Source: Rhodococcus sp. 06-462-5 (GTDB lineage: Bacteria > Actinomycetota > Actinomycetes > Mycobacteriales > Mycobacteriaceae). Taken from it: a DNA stretch of 64,000 nt. The stretch spans positions 434,001-498,000 of the forward strand of contig NZ_NOYD01000013.1 in assembly GCF_002258315.1 (NCBI RefSeq), in the 5' to 3' direction. The notes under the pieces were generated by a model. The model saw only the letters and a list, made by a program, of their open reading frames with translations. It searched no databases and was not told where the DNA came from. Below are positions 36,436 to 45,261 of the stretch, one piece after another (position 1 is the stretch's first letter; each line of letters starts with the position of its first letter). A program made the translations under genes and the position numbers.

Positions 36436-38047
36436 CTTCGTCGGCGTCCTTGGATTCACGCCACGCCAGAAGCACACCGCTCCCCTCGGGGCGTCGCCAC
36501 GGCAGGAACAGCGCAACAGCGATCGCGCACGTCATGGCAGCCGCGACGGTGACAAACGAAGCGAGCTGGAAGCCCTCCAACGAGGCCGCCTTCATCGCGT
36601 GGATCAGGTCGGCTTTCTGCGTCGCAAAGATCGGGTTGGTGGGCGCTTTCACGATCTCGATGACGCTGACGACGGTTTCACGCGCGAACGCTTTTTGGTA
36701 CGGCTCCATGATCGCGTCGGGAATCGCGTCGATCTTCGGACTCACCTGTGCGGTGTAGATCGATGCGACGATCGATCCGAGAACGGCAACTCCGAGCGTT
36801 CCGCCGACCTCCCGGGTGGTGTCGTTCACCGCGGAGCCCGCACCTGCTTCGTCGAGCGTCACCGAGGACATGATCGACTCGGTGGCAGGGCCCTGCACGA
36901 TCGCCAGGCCGAGGCCCATCAGAATCATCGAGACCAGAACCGGCCCCAGATAGGGTGTTTCGACCTTCACCTGACCTGCGATGTACATGCCGATGCTCAT
37001 CACCACCAAACCGAAAACGATCACGGCCGTGGTTCCGATGCGTTGCGCGACGATCGTCGCCAGCGGCGCACCTACTGCGATGGACAGTGCGAAGGGCAGC
37101 GAGTGAACGCCGAATTGCAGTGGGGTCAACTCCATCACACCCTGGAAGTACTGGGTGATCATGAACAGGAATCCGAACATACTGAAGTACGCCACGGCAA
37201 TGGCCAAGGCGGGCAGTGAGAATCGTCGGTTTCGAAACAGGTTCAGGTCCAGTACCGGAGACGGTGTTCGCAGCTCCCACCAGACGAAAGCGACGATGGC
37301 CGCCGATCCTGCCGCGTACGCTCCGATGCTCTGTACGGACATCCAACCGTTGTGTGGCGCTTCGATGATCGCCCAGACCAATACGGTGATGCCGACCAAG
37401 GACAGCGCGATACCCAGGGGGTCGTACCTGCCGACGTGCTCTGCTTTCGACTCCGGTATGCAGGCCAGCGCGGCCACCAGAACGAGCAGTGCCACTGGAA
37501 CATTGATCCAGAACACCGAGTGCCACGAGAAATGCTCGAGGAGGAATCCACCGGCCGTCGGGCCGATCGCGATGGCGAACCCGGCCATGGCGGTCCAGGC
37601 CGCGATGGCCAGCGCTCGTTCCTTGGCGTCGGTGAAGATGTTGATGATCAGGGCGAGGGTCGCCGGAAACACTGCGGCCGCACACACTCCCATCGCCGCT
37701 CGGGCCGCGATCACCTGTCCCAGATCGGCGGCGACAGCGCCGCCGACCGACATCACCGCGATACCCGCCAGTCCGAAAATCATGACCTTCTTACGGCCGT
37801 AGCGATCGCCGAGGTGACCGAAGGCCAACAGCAGTCCCGCGAACGTCAACGTGTAGGCATCGACCACCCACTGCAATCCGCTCATGTCGGCACGCAACTG
37901 CAGTCCCATCGAGGGCAACGCGACGTTGACGACGGTGTTGTCCAACACGACGAGCAGCTCGGCTGCGCAGATCACGATCAGCGCGAGATATCGCCGACGG
38001 AAATGCGGGACGGGTTCTGTGTGACGGGTGGTGGTGGGTAGCGACAT
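36428..38047 (-). CDS. DHA2-family (14-TMS) MFS drug exporter
   Basis: This 539-residue, roughly 14-segment exporter has the family signatures LDNTVVNVALPSM, LQWVVDAYTLTFAGLLLAFGHLGDRYGRKK and the antiporter motif C region GPTAGGFLLEHFSW. It is expected to expel drugs or other toxic compounds using proton-motive force. The start ATG follows GAAGGGA. A TetR gene lies upstream in the same direction, and a palindromic operator sits 50 bp before the start, so the exporter is very likely repressor-controlled. Confidence 0.9.
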   Translation of the reverse strand: MSLPTTTRHTEPVPHFRRRYLALIVICAAELLVVLDNTVVNVALPSMGLQLRADMSGLQWVVDAYTLTFAGLLLAFGHLGDRYGRKKVMIFGLAGIAVMSVGGAVAADLGQVIAARAAMGVCAAAVFPATLALIINIFTDAKERALAIAAWTAMAGFAIAIGPTAGGFLLEHFSWHSVFWINVPVALLVLVAALACIPESKAEHVGRYDPLGIALSLVGITVLVWAIIEAPHNGWMSVQSIGAYAAGSAAIVAFVWWELRTPSPVLDLNLFRNRRFSLPALAIAVAYFSMFGFLFMITQYFQGVMELTPLQFGVHSLPFALSIAVGAPLATIVAQRIGTTAVIVFGLVVMSIGMYIAGQVKVETPYLGPVLVSMILMGLGLAIVQGPATESIMSSVTLDEAGAGSAVNDTTREVGGTLGVAVLGSIVASIYTAQVSPKIDAIPDAIMEPYQKAFARETVVSVIEIVKAPTNPIFATQKADLIHAMKAASLEGFQLASFVTVAAAMTCAIAVALFLPWRRPEGSGVLLAWRESKDADEVS

Positions 38048-38096
38048 GAGAATCCCTTCGACTATGACGATCGGCATAGTTCCTGAAGGGAAGTTA

Positions 38097-38117
38097 GCTG
38101 TAACTGCTAGTTATAGC
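38097..38117. promoter_or_regulatory. Palindromic operator upstream of the DHA2 exporter
   Basis: The inverted repeat has arms GCTGTAAC and GTTATAGC (7 of 8 paired) around a TGCTA centre, in an AT-rich promoter gap. The half-site ATAGC/GCTAT recurs in the palindromes upstream of the OYE gene, so one TetR protein probably controls both promoters. Confidence 0.6.
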
Positions 38118-38145
38118 AACATCTGCCGCCCCATCCCGTTCGGCG

Positions 38146-38733
38146 TCAGCGGCCGGCCGAGGCCTCCAGTACCGCCTCGAGCAGGGTCGACAACTCCCCC
38201 TCGGTCCGATCCAGAGCCGTAGTGGAGCGCTGCGCCTTGGCCATGATCAGCGCACCTTCGATGGCGGCAATCGCGAAAGTCGCCAACGCGTACGACCGCT
38301 CGCGAGTCAATCCGCGCTGCCACAGCGACGCCGCTATCACGTCCTCCCAGGACGAGAAGGACTCACCTGCCGCGGCCACCGCCTGCGGTGCATGCAGCAC
38401 CTCGAGCGCGGCAGGCGCGACAGGACAACCCGCCACGAAATCCGTGGCCAGCAGTTCGCTGCGGAATCCCTCAAGAATGGCCCGCACGGTCGCAGACGGA
38501 CCGGCCGAGGCCAGGCCGGCCGAAATCATGGCACTCATCGCGGCACCCGCAGTACGGGTCGCCTCCTCCACCAACTGAGTTTTGCCGCGGGGGAAATGGT
38601 GATAGATCGAACCGCGCGGTGCGCCCGCGTGATCGATGACGTCGGCCAGCGACGTGGCTTCCACTCCGCGTCGACGGAACAGGTGCGCGGCGCTGCGCAA
38701 CATGTCGTCGCGCGCACTGCTTCGATTCGCCAT
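38146..38733 (-). CDS. TetR regulator (LmrA/YxaF-like)
   Basis: The 195-residue repressor has the N-terminal HTH AAHLFRRRGVEATSLADVIDHAGAPRGSIYHHF (split here by commas in reading: helix 2 around VEATSLADV, recognition helix APRGSIYHHF). PRGS(I/L)YHHFPxGK is the signature of the LmrA/YxaF group that controls multidrug exporters. The start ATG is preceded by GGGAGGGG. It lies between the exporter gene and the divergent OYE-Ddn fusion gene, and both have related palindromes in their promoters. Confidence 0.87.
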   Translation of the reverse strand: MANRSSARDDMLRSAAHLFRRRGVEATSLADVIDHAGAPRGSIYHHFPRGKTQLVEEATRTAGAAMSAMISAGLASAGPSATVRAILEGFRSELLATDFVAGCPVAPAALEVLHAPQAVAAAGESFSSWEDVIAASLWQRGLTRERSYALATFAIAAIEGALIMAKAQRSTTALDRTEGELSTLLEAVLEASAGR

Positions 38734-38784
38734 CCGAACCCCTCCCGTGGACGCCACAATGATTGACGTGACGACTCGTTACAT

Positions 38785-38821
38785 CTACAGTCCCTCTGTA
38801 GCTATGTTGACCATCATAGCT
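38785..38821. promoter_or_regulatory. Twin palindromes in the TetR/OYE divergent promoter
   Basis: Two overlapping perfect inverted repeats stand between the divergent genes: CTACAG-n5-CTGTAG (38785-38801) and AGCTATG-n8-CATAGCT (38800-38821). They share the half-site with the operator before the exporter. They are the likely autoregulatory and OYE-controlling binding sites of the TetR protein. Confidence 0.6.
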
Positions 38822-38852
38822 GGAGCCGCAGTCCAGGAACCGGAGCAACGCC

Positions 38853-40541
38853 ATGTCCCCTGACACCGACGTGATCGACCTGAGCAGCCCGCTCACCCTC
38901 GCCTGCGGGCAGATCTTGCCGAATCGTGTGATGAAGGCAGCTCTCAGCGAAGGACTGTCCACCGCCGAGCACGGCCCGGACTCCCGCCTCGAGACGCTGT
39001 ACCGCCAGTGGGGCGCTGGCGGCTACGGACTGGTGGTGACAGGGAACGTGATGGTCGACCGGTCCCATCTGGGCGAACCGGGCAATGTCGTCATCGAGGA
39101 CGACCGCGACCGCGATGCGCTGGCTCGTTGGGCGAAAGCGACGTCCGACGGCGGTGCCCCCATCTGGATGCAGCTCAATCACCCCGGTCGACAAGCCAAT
39201 CCGCTCGTCACCCGCACCAAGCCCGTTGCACCGTCCGCCATCGCACCCAACATCCCTGGAATTCCAGCACCTCGAGCGTTGAGCGAGAACGAGATTCACG
39301 ACATCATCGGCCGATTCGCCACCGCAGCGGCCGTGGCCGAGACGGCCGGTTTCGACGGCGTCCAGATCCACGGGGCGCACGGCTACCTGGTGTCGCAGTT
39401 CCTGTCGCCGCTGTCCAATCGGCGCGACGACGCCTGGGGCGGCGACCTCGACGGACGGATGCGATTCGTACTCGAAGTCGTCCGTGCCATCAGGTCAGCG
39501 GTGTCTCCGAGTTTCGCAGTAGGAATAAAACTGAATTCGGCGGATTTCCAACGCGGCGGGTTCAGCGAGGAGGAATCACGCATCACCGTCGAGCATCTGG
39601 TTCGGGAATCGATCGATCTGATCGAAATCAGCGGTGGCAGTTACGAATCACCCGCGATGATGGGCACCGCAAGCACCCGCGATCGCGAGGCGTACTTCCT
39701 GGAGTACGCACGGACGGTACGCGACGCGGCCGGAACCGTGCCACTGGCGGTCACCGGCGGCTTCCGCACCCGCTCGGTGATGAACGCGGCAGTGCAATCG
39801 GGTGAGTGCGACATGGTGGGCCTCGGCCGTCCGACCGCCCTCGCCCCGGCCGTGGCGAACTCTCTGGTCGACGGCACTCTGGATCGGGTCGAATCGCCGC
39901 GTGTGGCTCTGCGCGTGCCGTCGAAATCCAGTGCGTTCAAGCAGATCAACGGCGCTCTCGATCTGCAGTGGCACACCGACCAGTTGCAACTCATCGGCGC
40001 TGGGCGGCAACCGAATTCGAGCCGTCCGGCGTGGAAGACTGCGGCCACGATGATGCAGCGCAACGGCTGGGACGCGTTCCGCAACCGCCGAGGATCGGCT
40101 CGGGTGGACACATCTGCCGCCGTGACGAAGTTTCGCCGCGAGCGCTGGATCGGCAAGCACATCGCGAATCCGGTCGTCAACGGACTCAAGTCGATCGGCG
40201 TCCGAACCTCCCTGGTCACCGATATCGAGACCGTCGGCCGTAAGTCCGGTCTGCGCAGGCAGGTACCGGTGTCGGCAGTGTTCGACGACACCGGAGCCTG
40301 GCTGATCTCCCAGCACGGAACACGATCCGGCTGGGGAGCCAACATCACCGACGAGCCCGGAATCCGAATCCGAGTGGGCAGCCGATGGCGCACCGGCACA
40401 GCAACGTTCGTACCCGACGACGACGTCGCCCGCCGTGCGCGATCCTTCTCCGTCAATCCCGTGCTCGGACGCCTCATCGGCGCAGGCTTCCGTGCGTTGC
40501 AGACCGACCCGGTGTCGGTGCGAGTCGAGTACGACGATTGA
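38853..40541 (+). CDS. Old yellow enzyme fused to Ddn-like F420 reductase domain
   Basis: This is a 562-residue two-domain protein. Residues 1-390 are an FMN-dependent OYE barrel (LPNRVMKAA, WMQLNHPGRQ, FDGVQIHGAHGYLVSQFLS, GLGRPTA). Unlike FadH it has no iron-sulfur or FAD/NADPH half. Residues 430-562 are a split-barrel deazaflavin (F420)-dependent nitroreductase-like domain with TVGRKSGLRRQVPV and HGTRSGWGANI. Two flavin-type reductases with different cofactors in one chain is unusual. A role in detoxifying quinones, enones or nitro compounds is inferred from the TetR/exporter context. The ATG has CGGAG upstream. Confidence 0.82.
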   Translation: MSPDTDVIDLSSPLTLACGQILPNRVMKAALSEGLSTAEHGPDSRLETLYRQWGAGGYGLVVTGNVMVDRSHLGEPGNVVIEDDRDRDALARWAKATSDGGAPIWMQLNHPGRQANPLVTRTKPVAPSAIAPNIPGIPAPRALSENEIHDIIGRFATAAAVAETAGFDGVQIHGAHGYLVSQFLSPLSNRRDDAWGGDLDGRMRFVLEVVRAIRSAVSPSFAVGIKLNSADFQRGGFSEEESRITVEHLVRESIDLIEISGGSYESPAMMGTASTRDREAYFLEYARTVRDAAGTVPLAVTGGFRTRSVMNAAVQSGECDMVGLGRPTALAPAVANSLVDGTLDRVESPRVALRVPSKSSAFKQINGALDLQWHTDQLQLIGAGRQPNSSRPAWKTAATMMQRNGWDAFRNRRGSARVDTSAAVTKFRRERWIGKHIANPVVNGLKSIGVRTSLVTDIETVGRKSGLRRQVPVSAVFDDTGAWLISQHGTRSGWGANITDEPGIRIRVGSRWRTGTATFVPDDDVARRARSFSVNPVLGRLIGAGFRALQTDPVSVRVEYDD

Positions 40542-40560
40542 CCGACTCTTCACCATTGAC

Positions 40561-40579
40561 TTAGGTTTGGTTTACTTAA
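40561..40579 (+). promoter_or_regulatory. IdeR/DtxR-type iron box
   Basis: This 19-bp site matches the consensus TTAGGTTAGGCTAACCTAA at 15 of 19 positions. It ends 3 bp before the GTG start of the siderophore-binding lipoprotein. Iron-dependent repression by IdeR is expected. The closeness to the start codon suggests a very short or absent 5' leader. Confidence 0.75.
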
Positions 40580-40582
40580 GTT

Positions 40583-41536
40583 GTGAAGACACTCCCCCGC
40601 TTGCACGTCGTCCTCGGCGCCGTCCTTGTTGCATCCCTGCTCTCGTCCTGCGGTGTCGACACCGAACCGGCGACGTCGGACTCGGCGACCCATTCGGTCA
40701 CCACGCAGTTCGGCACCGTCGAGGTACCGGATCGAATCGAGTCGGTCGTCGTGATCGACGGACGACGCGACCTGGACATCGCCCTGGCGTTCGACCTGCC
40801 CATTGTCGGGATGCCGGTGGAAACCGAGGCTCCGCCGGAAATTCCCGGCCCGCTGACCGAGCCCACCAGGATGCTGCTCGCAGACGGAGTGCCCGAGCTG
40901 TATCCGCGAAACACCGTCGACCTCGAAGCCGTCGCACGCGTCGATCCCGACCTGATCATCGGCCGCGACGAGGTGATCGAAGAGATCTACGACCAGTTGA
41001 GTGCGATCGCGCCGGTGTTGCCGGTGGGCTCCACCGGAACCGGAGTCAGCTGGCAGCAGGACGTGACAACGATCGGCGCGGCACTGAATCTGCAGGACCG
41101 AGCCAGAGCAGTTGTCGACGAATACACCACTCGCGTAGACGAACTCACGACGCAGTACGCCGATGCCATCGCCGACACCACCGTCCTGCCGATCAGTACA
41201 TCGGAGGAAGGTGGGATCTCGATAGGACGTGACCGGGTGACGTCCATCGCGCTAGAGGATGTGGGAGCCCGCTTCGGCTCCGCATGGAGCGCAGCCACTC
41301 CGGAGATCGAGTACGGACCGGAGAACGTCACCGCCGCATCCGACGCAGTGGCAATGATTGCCGCCATCACGTCCGAAGAGGACCTGCAGGCGATGAACGC
41401 CAACCCGCTCTGGACCGGATTGCCGGCGGTGCGCAGCGACCGCATCGTCCGGACGGACAAGTTCACCAACGACGGGGGTCCGCTGACCGCACTGTGGACC
41501 CTCGGCTTGGTCGAGAGGCTCTACGACCGGAGTTGA
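40583..41536 (+). CDS. Iron-siderophore ABC transporter substrate-binding lipoprotein
   Basis: The 317-residue FecB/FepB-type binding protein begins with a signal sequence ending in the lipobox LLSSC at about residue 23. It then has the family pattern FGTVEVPDRIESVVVIDG, ...VDPDLIIGRDEV... and a C-terminal lobe ending in LTALWTLGLVERLY. It should be anchored on the outer face of the membrane and deliver ferric siderophores to a permease. No permease or ATPase genes are adjacent, so it must share one encoded elsewhere. An iron box sits directly before the GTG start. Confidence 0.87.
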   Translation: MKTLPRLHVVLGAVLVASLLSSCGVDTEPATSDSATHSVTTQFGTVEVPDRIESVVVIDGRRDLDIALAFDLPIVGMPVETEAPPEIPGPLTEPTRMLLADGVPELYPRNTVDLEAVARVDPDLIIGRDEVIEEIYDQLSAIAPVLPVGSTGTGVSWQQDVTTIGAALNLQDRARAVVDEYTTRVDELTTQYADAIADTTVLPISTSEEGGISIGRDRVTSIALEDVGARFGSAWSAATPEIEYGPENVTAASDAVAMIAAITSEEDLQAMNANPLWTGLPAVRSDRIVRTDKFTNDGGPLTALWTLGLVERLYDRS

Positions 41537-41630
41537 TCGACGGCGCCGTCCGACACCCGTCGGACGGCACCGCCTGCACTTCCTCCATACGACAAGTGAC
41601 ACAGGACACAATTGTGCCGACTATGGGTTC

Positions 41631-42602
41631 ATGACCAATTTCCCCACACTCGACCCCGAACTCGCCGCTGCCGTCACGATGCTTCCGAGTGTCGACTTCG
41701 GTGACCTCCCCGCCGCACGATCGACGTTCACCGCACTTGTCGACGCCATGCTCGCCGACCTCTCGATGGACGGAGTCTCACTGCGCGAGATCACCGTTCC
41801 GGGGACGCAAAGCGCGCCGGACGTCACCGTGCGCTTCTTCGCACCGGAGCACTCCGACGGACCGTTGCCCGTGCTGGTGTGGATCCACGGAGGCGGATTC
41901 GCCATCGGGACAGCCGCCTCCAGCGATCCCTACTGCGTGGATGTCGTCCGTGAACTCGGTTTCGCAGTGGCCAACGTCGAGTACCGGCTCGCCCCCGAGA
42001 CGCCGTTTCCCGGGCCGCTCGACGATTGCTACGCGGCGCTGGCGTACATCCATTCGCACGCGGACGAATTGGGAATCGACCCGGACAGAATCGCGGTGGG
42101 CGGCCAGAGCGCCGGTGGAGGCCTGGCGGCAGGAACGGTTCTACGGGCGCGCGACGAAGGCGTCGTGCCGGTGGCGTTCCAATTGCTCGAGATTCCCGAA
42201 CTCGACGACCGCCTCACCACCGTGTCGATGACCGAGTTCGTGGACACACCGATGTGGCACCGGCCCAACGCGATTCTGTCGTGGCAGTACTACCTCGGCG
42301 ACTCGTACGGCGGTCCGGACGACCCGAACGTCTCGATCTACGCCGCTCCCGCCCGCGCCACCGATCTCGCCGGTCTACCACCGACGTACGTCTCGACCAT
42401 GGAGCTCGATCCGCTTCGTGACGAGGGAATCGACTACGCGGTGCGGTTGCTGCAGGCGGGTGTGAGCGTCGAATTGCATTCGTTCCCCGGCACTTTCCAC
42501 GGATCCGCGCTACTGGCGACGGCAGAGGTGAGCAAGCGCGGACACGCGGAGGCGTTGGACGCCCTGCGTAGGGGCTTGCGCCTTCGCGTACCCGCCTCGT
42601 AG
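41631..42602 (+). CDS. Hormone-sensitive-lipase-family esterase
   Basis: This 323-residue alpha/beta hydrolase of family IV has the oxyanion motif WIHGGGF, the nucleophile motif GGQSAGGGL, the acid in MELDPLRDEG and the His in PGTFHGSA. All catalytic parts are present. It should hydrolyse short acyl esters; the natural substrate is unknown. It is followed after nine bases by a PucR-type regulator, which may control it. Confidence 0.9.
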   Translation: MTNFPTLDPELAAAVTMLPSVDFGDLPAARSTFTALVDAMLADLSMDGVSLREITVPGTQSAPDVTVRFFAPEHSDGPLPVLVWIHGGGFAIGTAASSDPYCVDVVRELGFAVANVEYRLAPETPFPGPLDDCYAALAYIHSHADELGIDPDRIAVGGQSAGGGLAAGTVLRARDEGVVPVAFQLLEIPELDDRLTTVSMTEFVDTPMWHRPNAILSWQYYLGDSYGGPDDPNVSIYAAPARATDLAGLPPTYVSTMELDPLRDEGIDYAVRLLQAGVSVELHSFPGTFHGSALLATAEVSKRGHAEALDALRRGLRLRVPAS

Positions 42603-42611
42603 CGTCGCTTC

Positions 42612-43661
42612 ATGCAAGGACTGATGTACCGGCTCGCGGAGCTCGACGCCGACTCCGCGGGCCTGGTGCGCGTGATCGACTATTTCGACGCACTGATCAG
42701 GCACGGTGCCGACACCACGGCGATGCTGCGCGCCAGCGCTGCTCTGGCCGACTGCGTCGTCGGAATAGACGTCGTCGGCACGTCCGGCGGACACCGCCGG
42801 CATGCGCGCTGCGATCCGAAAGGCCGCTGGCTGACTCAGGCTGCGGGTGAGCGGACGGCAATCAAGGACGTCGTCGTCGACGACGTCGTGATCGGCTCGG
42901 TGTGGATCGAGCGCGCAGGCCCCGCGCTCGCTCTCGACGACATGCTCGTCGATCGAATGGCTCTGACCGCATCCGTCATTCTGGTACCGCGGCACATTCC
43001 GTCCGCTGCCGAACACACCCGAGCAGTGTTGTTTCCTGTCGACGACATCGCTCTGCTCAGCTCGCTGACCGCCCTGCACATCGAACCTGCCGCGCGAGTG
43101 AGAGTTGCCATGGCAGCCGCGGACTCGCCGCCGGGGCCTGCCTGGCCGACGGCCGGTCGGTCGGTGCCGATCACGGTCGACGACCACGTCCTGTACCTGC
43201 TGACGGACGAACCGCCCGGACCGTCGGTCGGCCGCTGCCATCTGGGTGTGTCCCTTGCCCTGCGCGCCGACGAGCTCCACCGACACCTCGGAAATGCTCG
43301 GTTCGCCTTGGCGCAGGCAAGTGAGCACTTACCTGTCGTGATCGCCGATCGTCTCGGCGCACTGAACCTGCTGGACAGGGGAAGTACGTTGGCAATCAGC
43401 GACGTTCCCGACCTGGTGCGCGCGAACGAACTGAGCGCCACGCCTCACGGCCGGCAGTTGCTGGGCACGCTGCGCGCGTACCTGGGATCCGGAAGTCTTC
43501 GGGCGACCGCAGACCGAACGCATCTGCACCACAGCAGCGTTGCGCACCGACTCGCGAAGGTCTCCGAAGCGGTGGGGTACCCGGTCGATTCGGTCGAGCA
43601 CCGCGCCCGTGCGACCGCAATGATGCTGGTGCTCGACGGTAGCGACACCGGAGTCGCATAA
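42612..43661 (+). CDS. PucR/CdaR-family transcriptional regulator
   Basis: The 349-residue protein ends with the PucR-type helix-turn-helix: LLGTLRAYLGSGSLRATADRT followed by LHHSSVAHRLAKVSEAVGYPV. The N-terminal 200 residues are a divergent sensory part. The preceding linker (ALNLLDRGSTLAISDVPDLV) matches the usual dimerisation region. It lies 9 bp behind the esterase gene and 7 bp before an SRPBCC gene, so the three are probably one transcript. The effector is unknown. Confidence 0.82.
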   Translation: MQGLMYRLAELDADSAGLVRVIDYFDALIRHGADTTAMLRASAALADCVVGIDVVGTSGGHRRHARCDPKGRWLTQAAGERTAIKDVVVDDVVIGSVWIERAGPALALDDMLVDRMALTASVILVPRHIPSAAEHTRAVLFPVDDIALLSSLTALHIEPAARVRVAMAAADSPPGPAWPTAGRSVPITVDDHVLYLLTDEPPGPSVGRCHLGVSLALRADELHRHLGNARFALAQASEHLPVVIADRLGALNLLDRGSTLAISDVPDLVRANELSATPHGRQLLGTLRAYLGSGSLRATADRTHLHHSSVAHRLAKVSEAVGYPVDSVEHRARATAMMLVLDGSDTGVA

Positions 43662-43668
43662 TCACTCG

Positions 43669-44157
43669 ATGAAACCGACACCCACGGGCACACTGCGCAG
43701 CACCGACACCGGCTTCGCTCTCGAACTGACCAGGACGATTGCCGCTTCGCGCGAGGACGTCTGGGCCAGCCTCACCGAATCGCCGCGAACGGCACTGTGG
43801 TTCGGGCCGTGGGAACGCATCTTGGAGAACACCGTTCGTGTCGTGATGCGGTTCGAGGAGGGCCAGCCGGCATCGGATATGGCCATAGAAGCGTGCGAGC
43901 CACCGAGCCGGCTGGCCGTGCGAACGATCGACGACATGCAGTGGCCGATCGAGGTTCGCCTCGACGAGAAAGACGGCTCGACTGTCGTCGTTCTCGTGCA
44001 CAGTTGCGAGCGCACCGACGGTCTGGGAGACATCGGCCCAGGCTGGGAGTACTACCTGGACATGCTCATCGCATCCAGGGAGGGCACCCCGCTGCCGAGT
44101 TTCGACGACTACTACCCGTCGCAGCAGGAGTACTACGCATCGCTTCGCCCGCAGTGA
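43669..44157 (+). CDS. SRPBCC (AHSA1/START-like) domain protein
   Basis: The 162-residue protein has the pattern of the activator-of-Hsp90/START-like fold: LELTRTIAASREDVWASLTESPRTALWFGPW and a C-terminal helix GPGWEYYLDMLIASREG. Such proteins bind small hydrophobic ligands. It directly follows the PucR-like regulator. No catalytic residues can be named. Confidence 0.8.
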   Translation: MKPTPTGTLRSTDTGFALELTRTIAASREDVWASLTESPRTALWFGPWERILENTVRVVMRFEEGQPASDMAIEACEPPSRLAVRTIDDMQWPIEVRLDEKDGSTVVVLVHSCERTDGLGDIGPGWEYYLDMLIASREGTPLPSFDDYYPSQQEYYASLRPQ

Positions 44158-44158
44158 A

Positions 44159-44428
44159 TCAGTGACTACGTAGCGCGTCGATCAGCTCTTCCTTGTTCAG
44201 TTTCGAATAGCCTTCGAGGCCGAGTTCCCTGGCCCGGTCGGTCAATTCATCGACCGTCCAGTCCTCGTAGGATCCGGATTCTCCGCCCTTCTTGCCGACT
44301 TGGTCTCGACCCTTCTTCGCTGCGGCATTCGAGATGCGGGCGGCTTTCTCCTTGGAATTGCCGTCCTCGCGCAGTTTCTCGTACAGATCCTGGTCTTTGA
44401 GCTGTGGTTGATCGTCGTTGGTCGGCAT
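44159..44428 (-). CDS. DUF7218-like small protein with Rho-N/SAP-like C-terminus
   Basis: The 89-residue protein starts with LKDQDLYEKLREDGNSKEKAARISNAAA, a conserved helical plasmid-stabilisation-like motif. It ends with DWTVDELTDRARELGLEGYSKLNKEELIDALRSH, which reads as a Rho N-terminal/SAP-type helix-extended-loop-helix that often binds nucleic acid. (The two stretches are quoted only as short recognisable patterns within the protein.) GGAGGG precedes the ATG. The role is unknown. It converges tail to tail on the SRPBCC gene. Confidence 0.75.
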   Translation of the reverse strand: MPTNDDQPQLKDQDLYEKLREDGNSKEKAARISNAAAKKGRDQVGKKGGESGSYEDWTVDELTDRARELGLEGYSKLNKEELIDALRSH

Positions 44429-44544
44429 GCCGGCCCTCCGTTCCGTCGATAGTGCTCGTACAGCTACCCGCTGTGCCCTCGGGCAAACACGGGCGCTTCC
44501 CCGCGTTGTGAGCTAGAACAACAGAAAATGGGTACGTTCGGGAT

Positions 44545-45252
44545 ATGCCATATCTGGAACGGTTCGATGACGTATTCGTGCTCAACCTCGGTAGTCGGGG
44601 TACGGACGATACCGAGAACCGCATCAGCCCGAACTGGGTTGCCGAGATCAACGCACTTCTGGACGAGGTCGAGGCCGGATCCGGCCCTGCTGCGCTGGTC
44701 ACGACGGCCACAGGGAAGTTCTTCTCCACGGGAGTCGATCTGTCGTGGGGCGCCGAGAACCTCGACCAGATAAACCGATTCATCGGGACGGTGCAGGAGA
44801 TGTTGGTCCGCTTCCTGACATTTCCGATGCAGACCGTCGCTGCTATGCAGGGACACACGTACGGTGGTGCCGCGTTCTTCGTGATGGCGCACGATTACCG
44901 AATCATGCGATCCGATCGCGGATTTCTCTGCTTCCCCGGTGTGAACATCGGCGCAACGTACAGCCCGGGAACCGTCGACATGGTGCGAGCGAGGTTGGCT
45001 CCACATGCGTTTCACGAGGCTCTGACGACCGGCCGCCGGTACGGCGGTGACCACGCGATGGCGCTCGGCCTGGTCGACGCGGTCTCGACGCAGGAGCATT
45101 TGCGCCAGGACGCCATCGCCCGCGCAGCCGAGTTGGCCGGCACCCGCGGTGAGGTGCTGGGCGAGATCAAACGCACCATGTACGCCGCTGAGATCCGTTC
45201 CCTGCTGACACCTGTCGCAGGCGTCGACGAAATGGAATGGGTCTCGAACTAG
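44545..45252 (+). CDS. Enoyl-CoA hydratase/isomerase family protein (ECI-like)
   Basis: The 235-residue crotonase-fold protein has the oxyanion-hole segments KFFSTGVDLSW and AMQGHTYGGAAFF. The first general acid/base Glu of classic hydratases is not evident. The short length and the peroxisomal-isomerase-like pattern favour a delta3-delta2-enoyl-CoA isomerase. It would act in beta-oxidation of unsaturated acids, consistent with the fadH gene elsewhere in the window. Confidence 0.78.
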   Translation: MPYLERFDDVFVLNLGSRGTDDTENRISPNWVAEINALLDEVEAGSGPAALVTTATGKFFSTGVDLSWGAENLDQINRFIGTVQEMLVRFLTFPMQTVAAMQGHTYGGAAFFVMAHDYRIMRSDRGFLCFPGVNIGATYSPGTVDMVRARLAPHAFHEALTTGRRYGGDHAMALGLVDAVSTQEHLRQDAIARAAELAGTRGEVLGEIKRTMYAAEIRSLLTPVAGVDEMEWVSN

Positions 45253-45261
45253 GCGTCGCTG

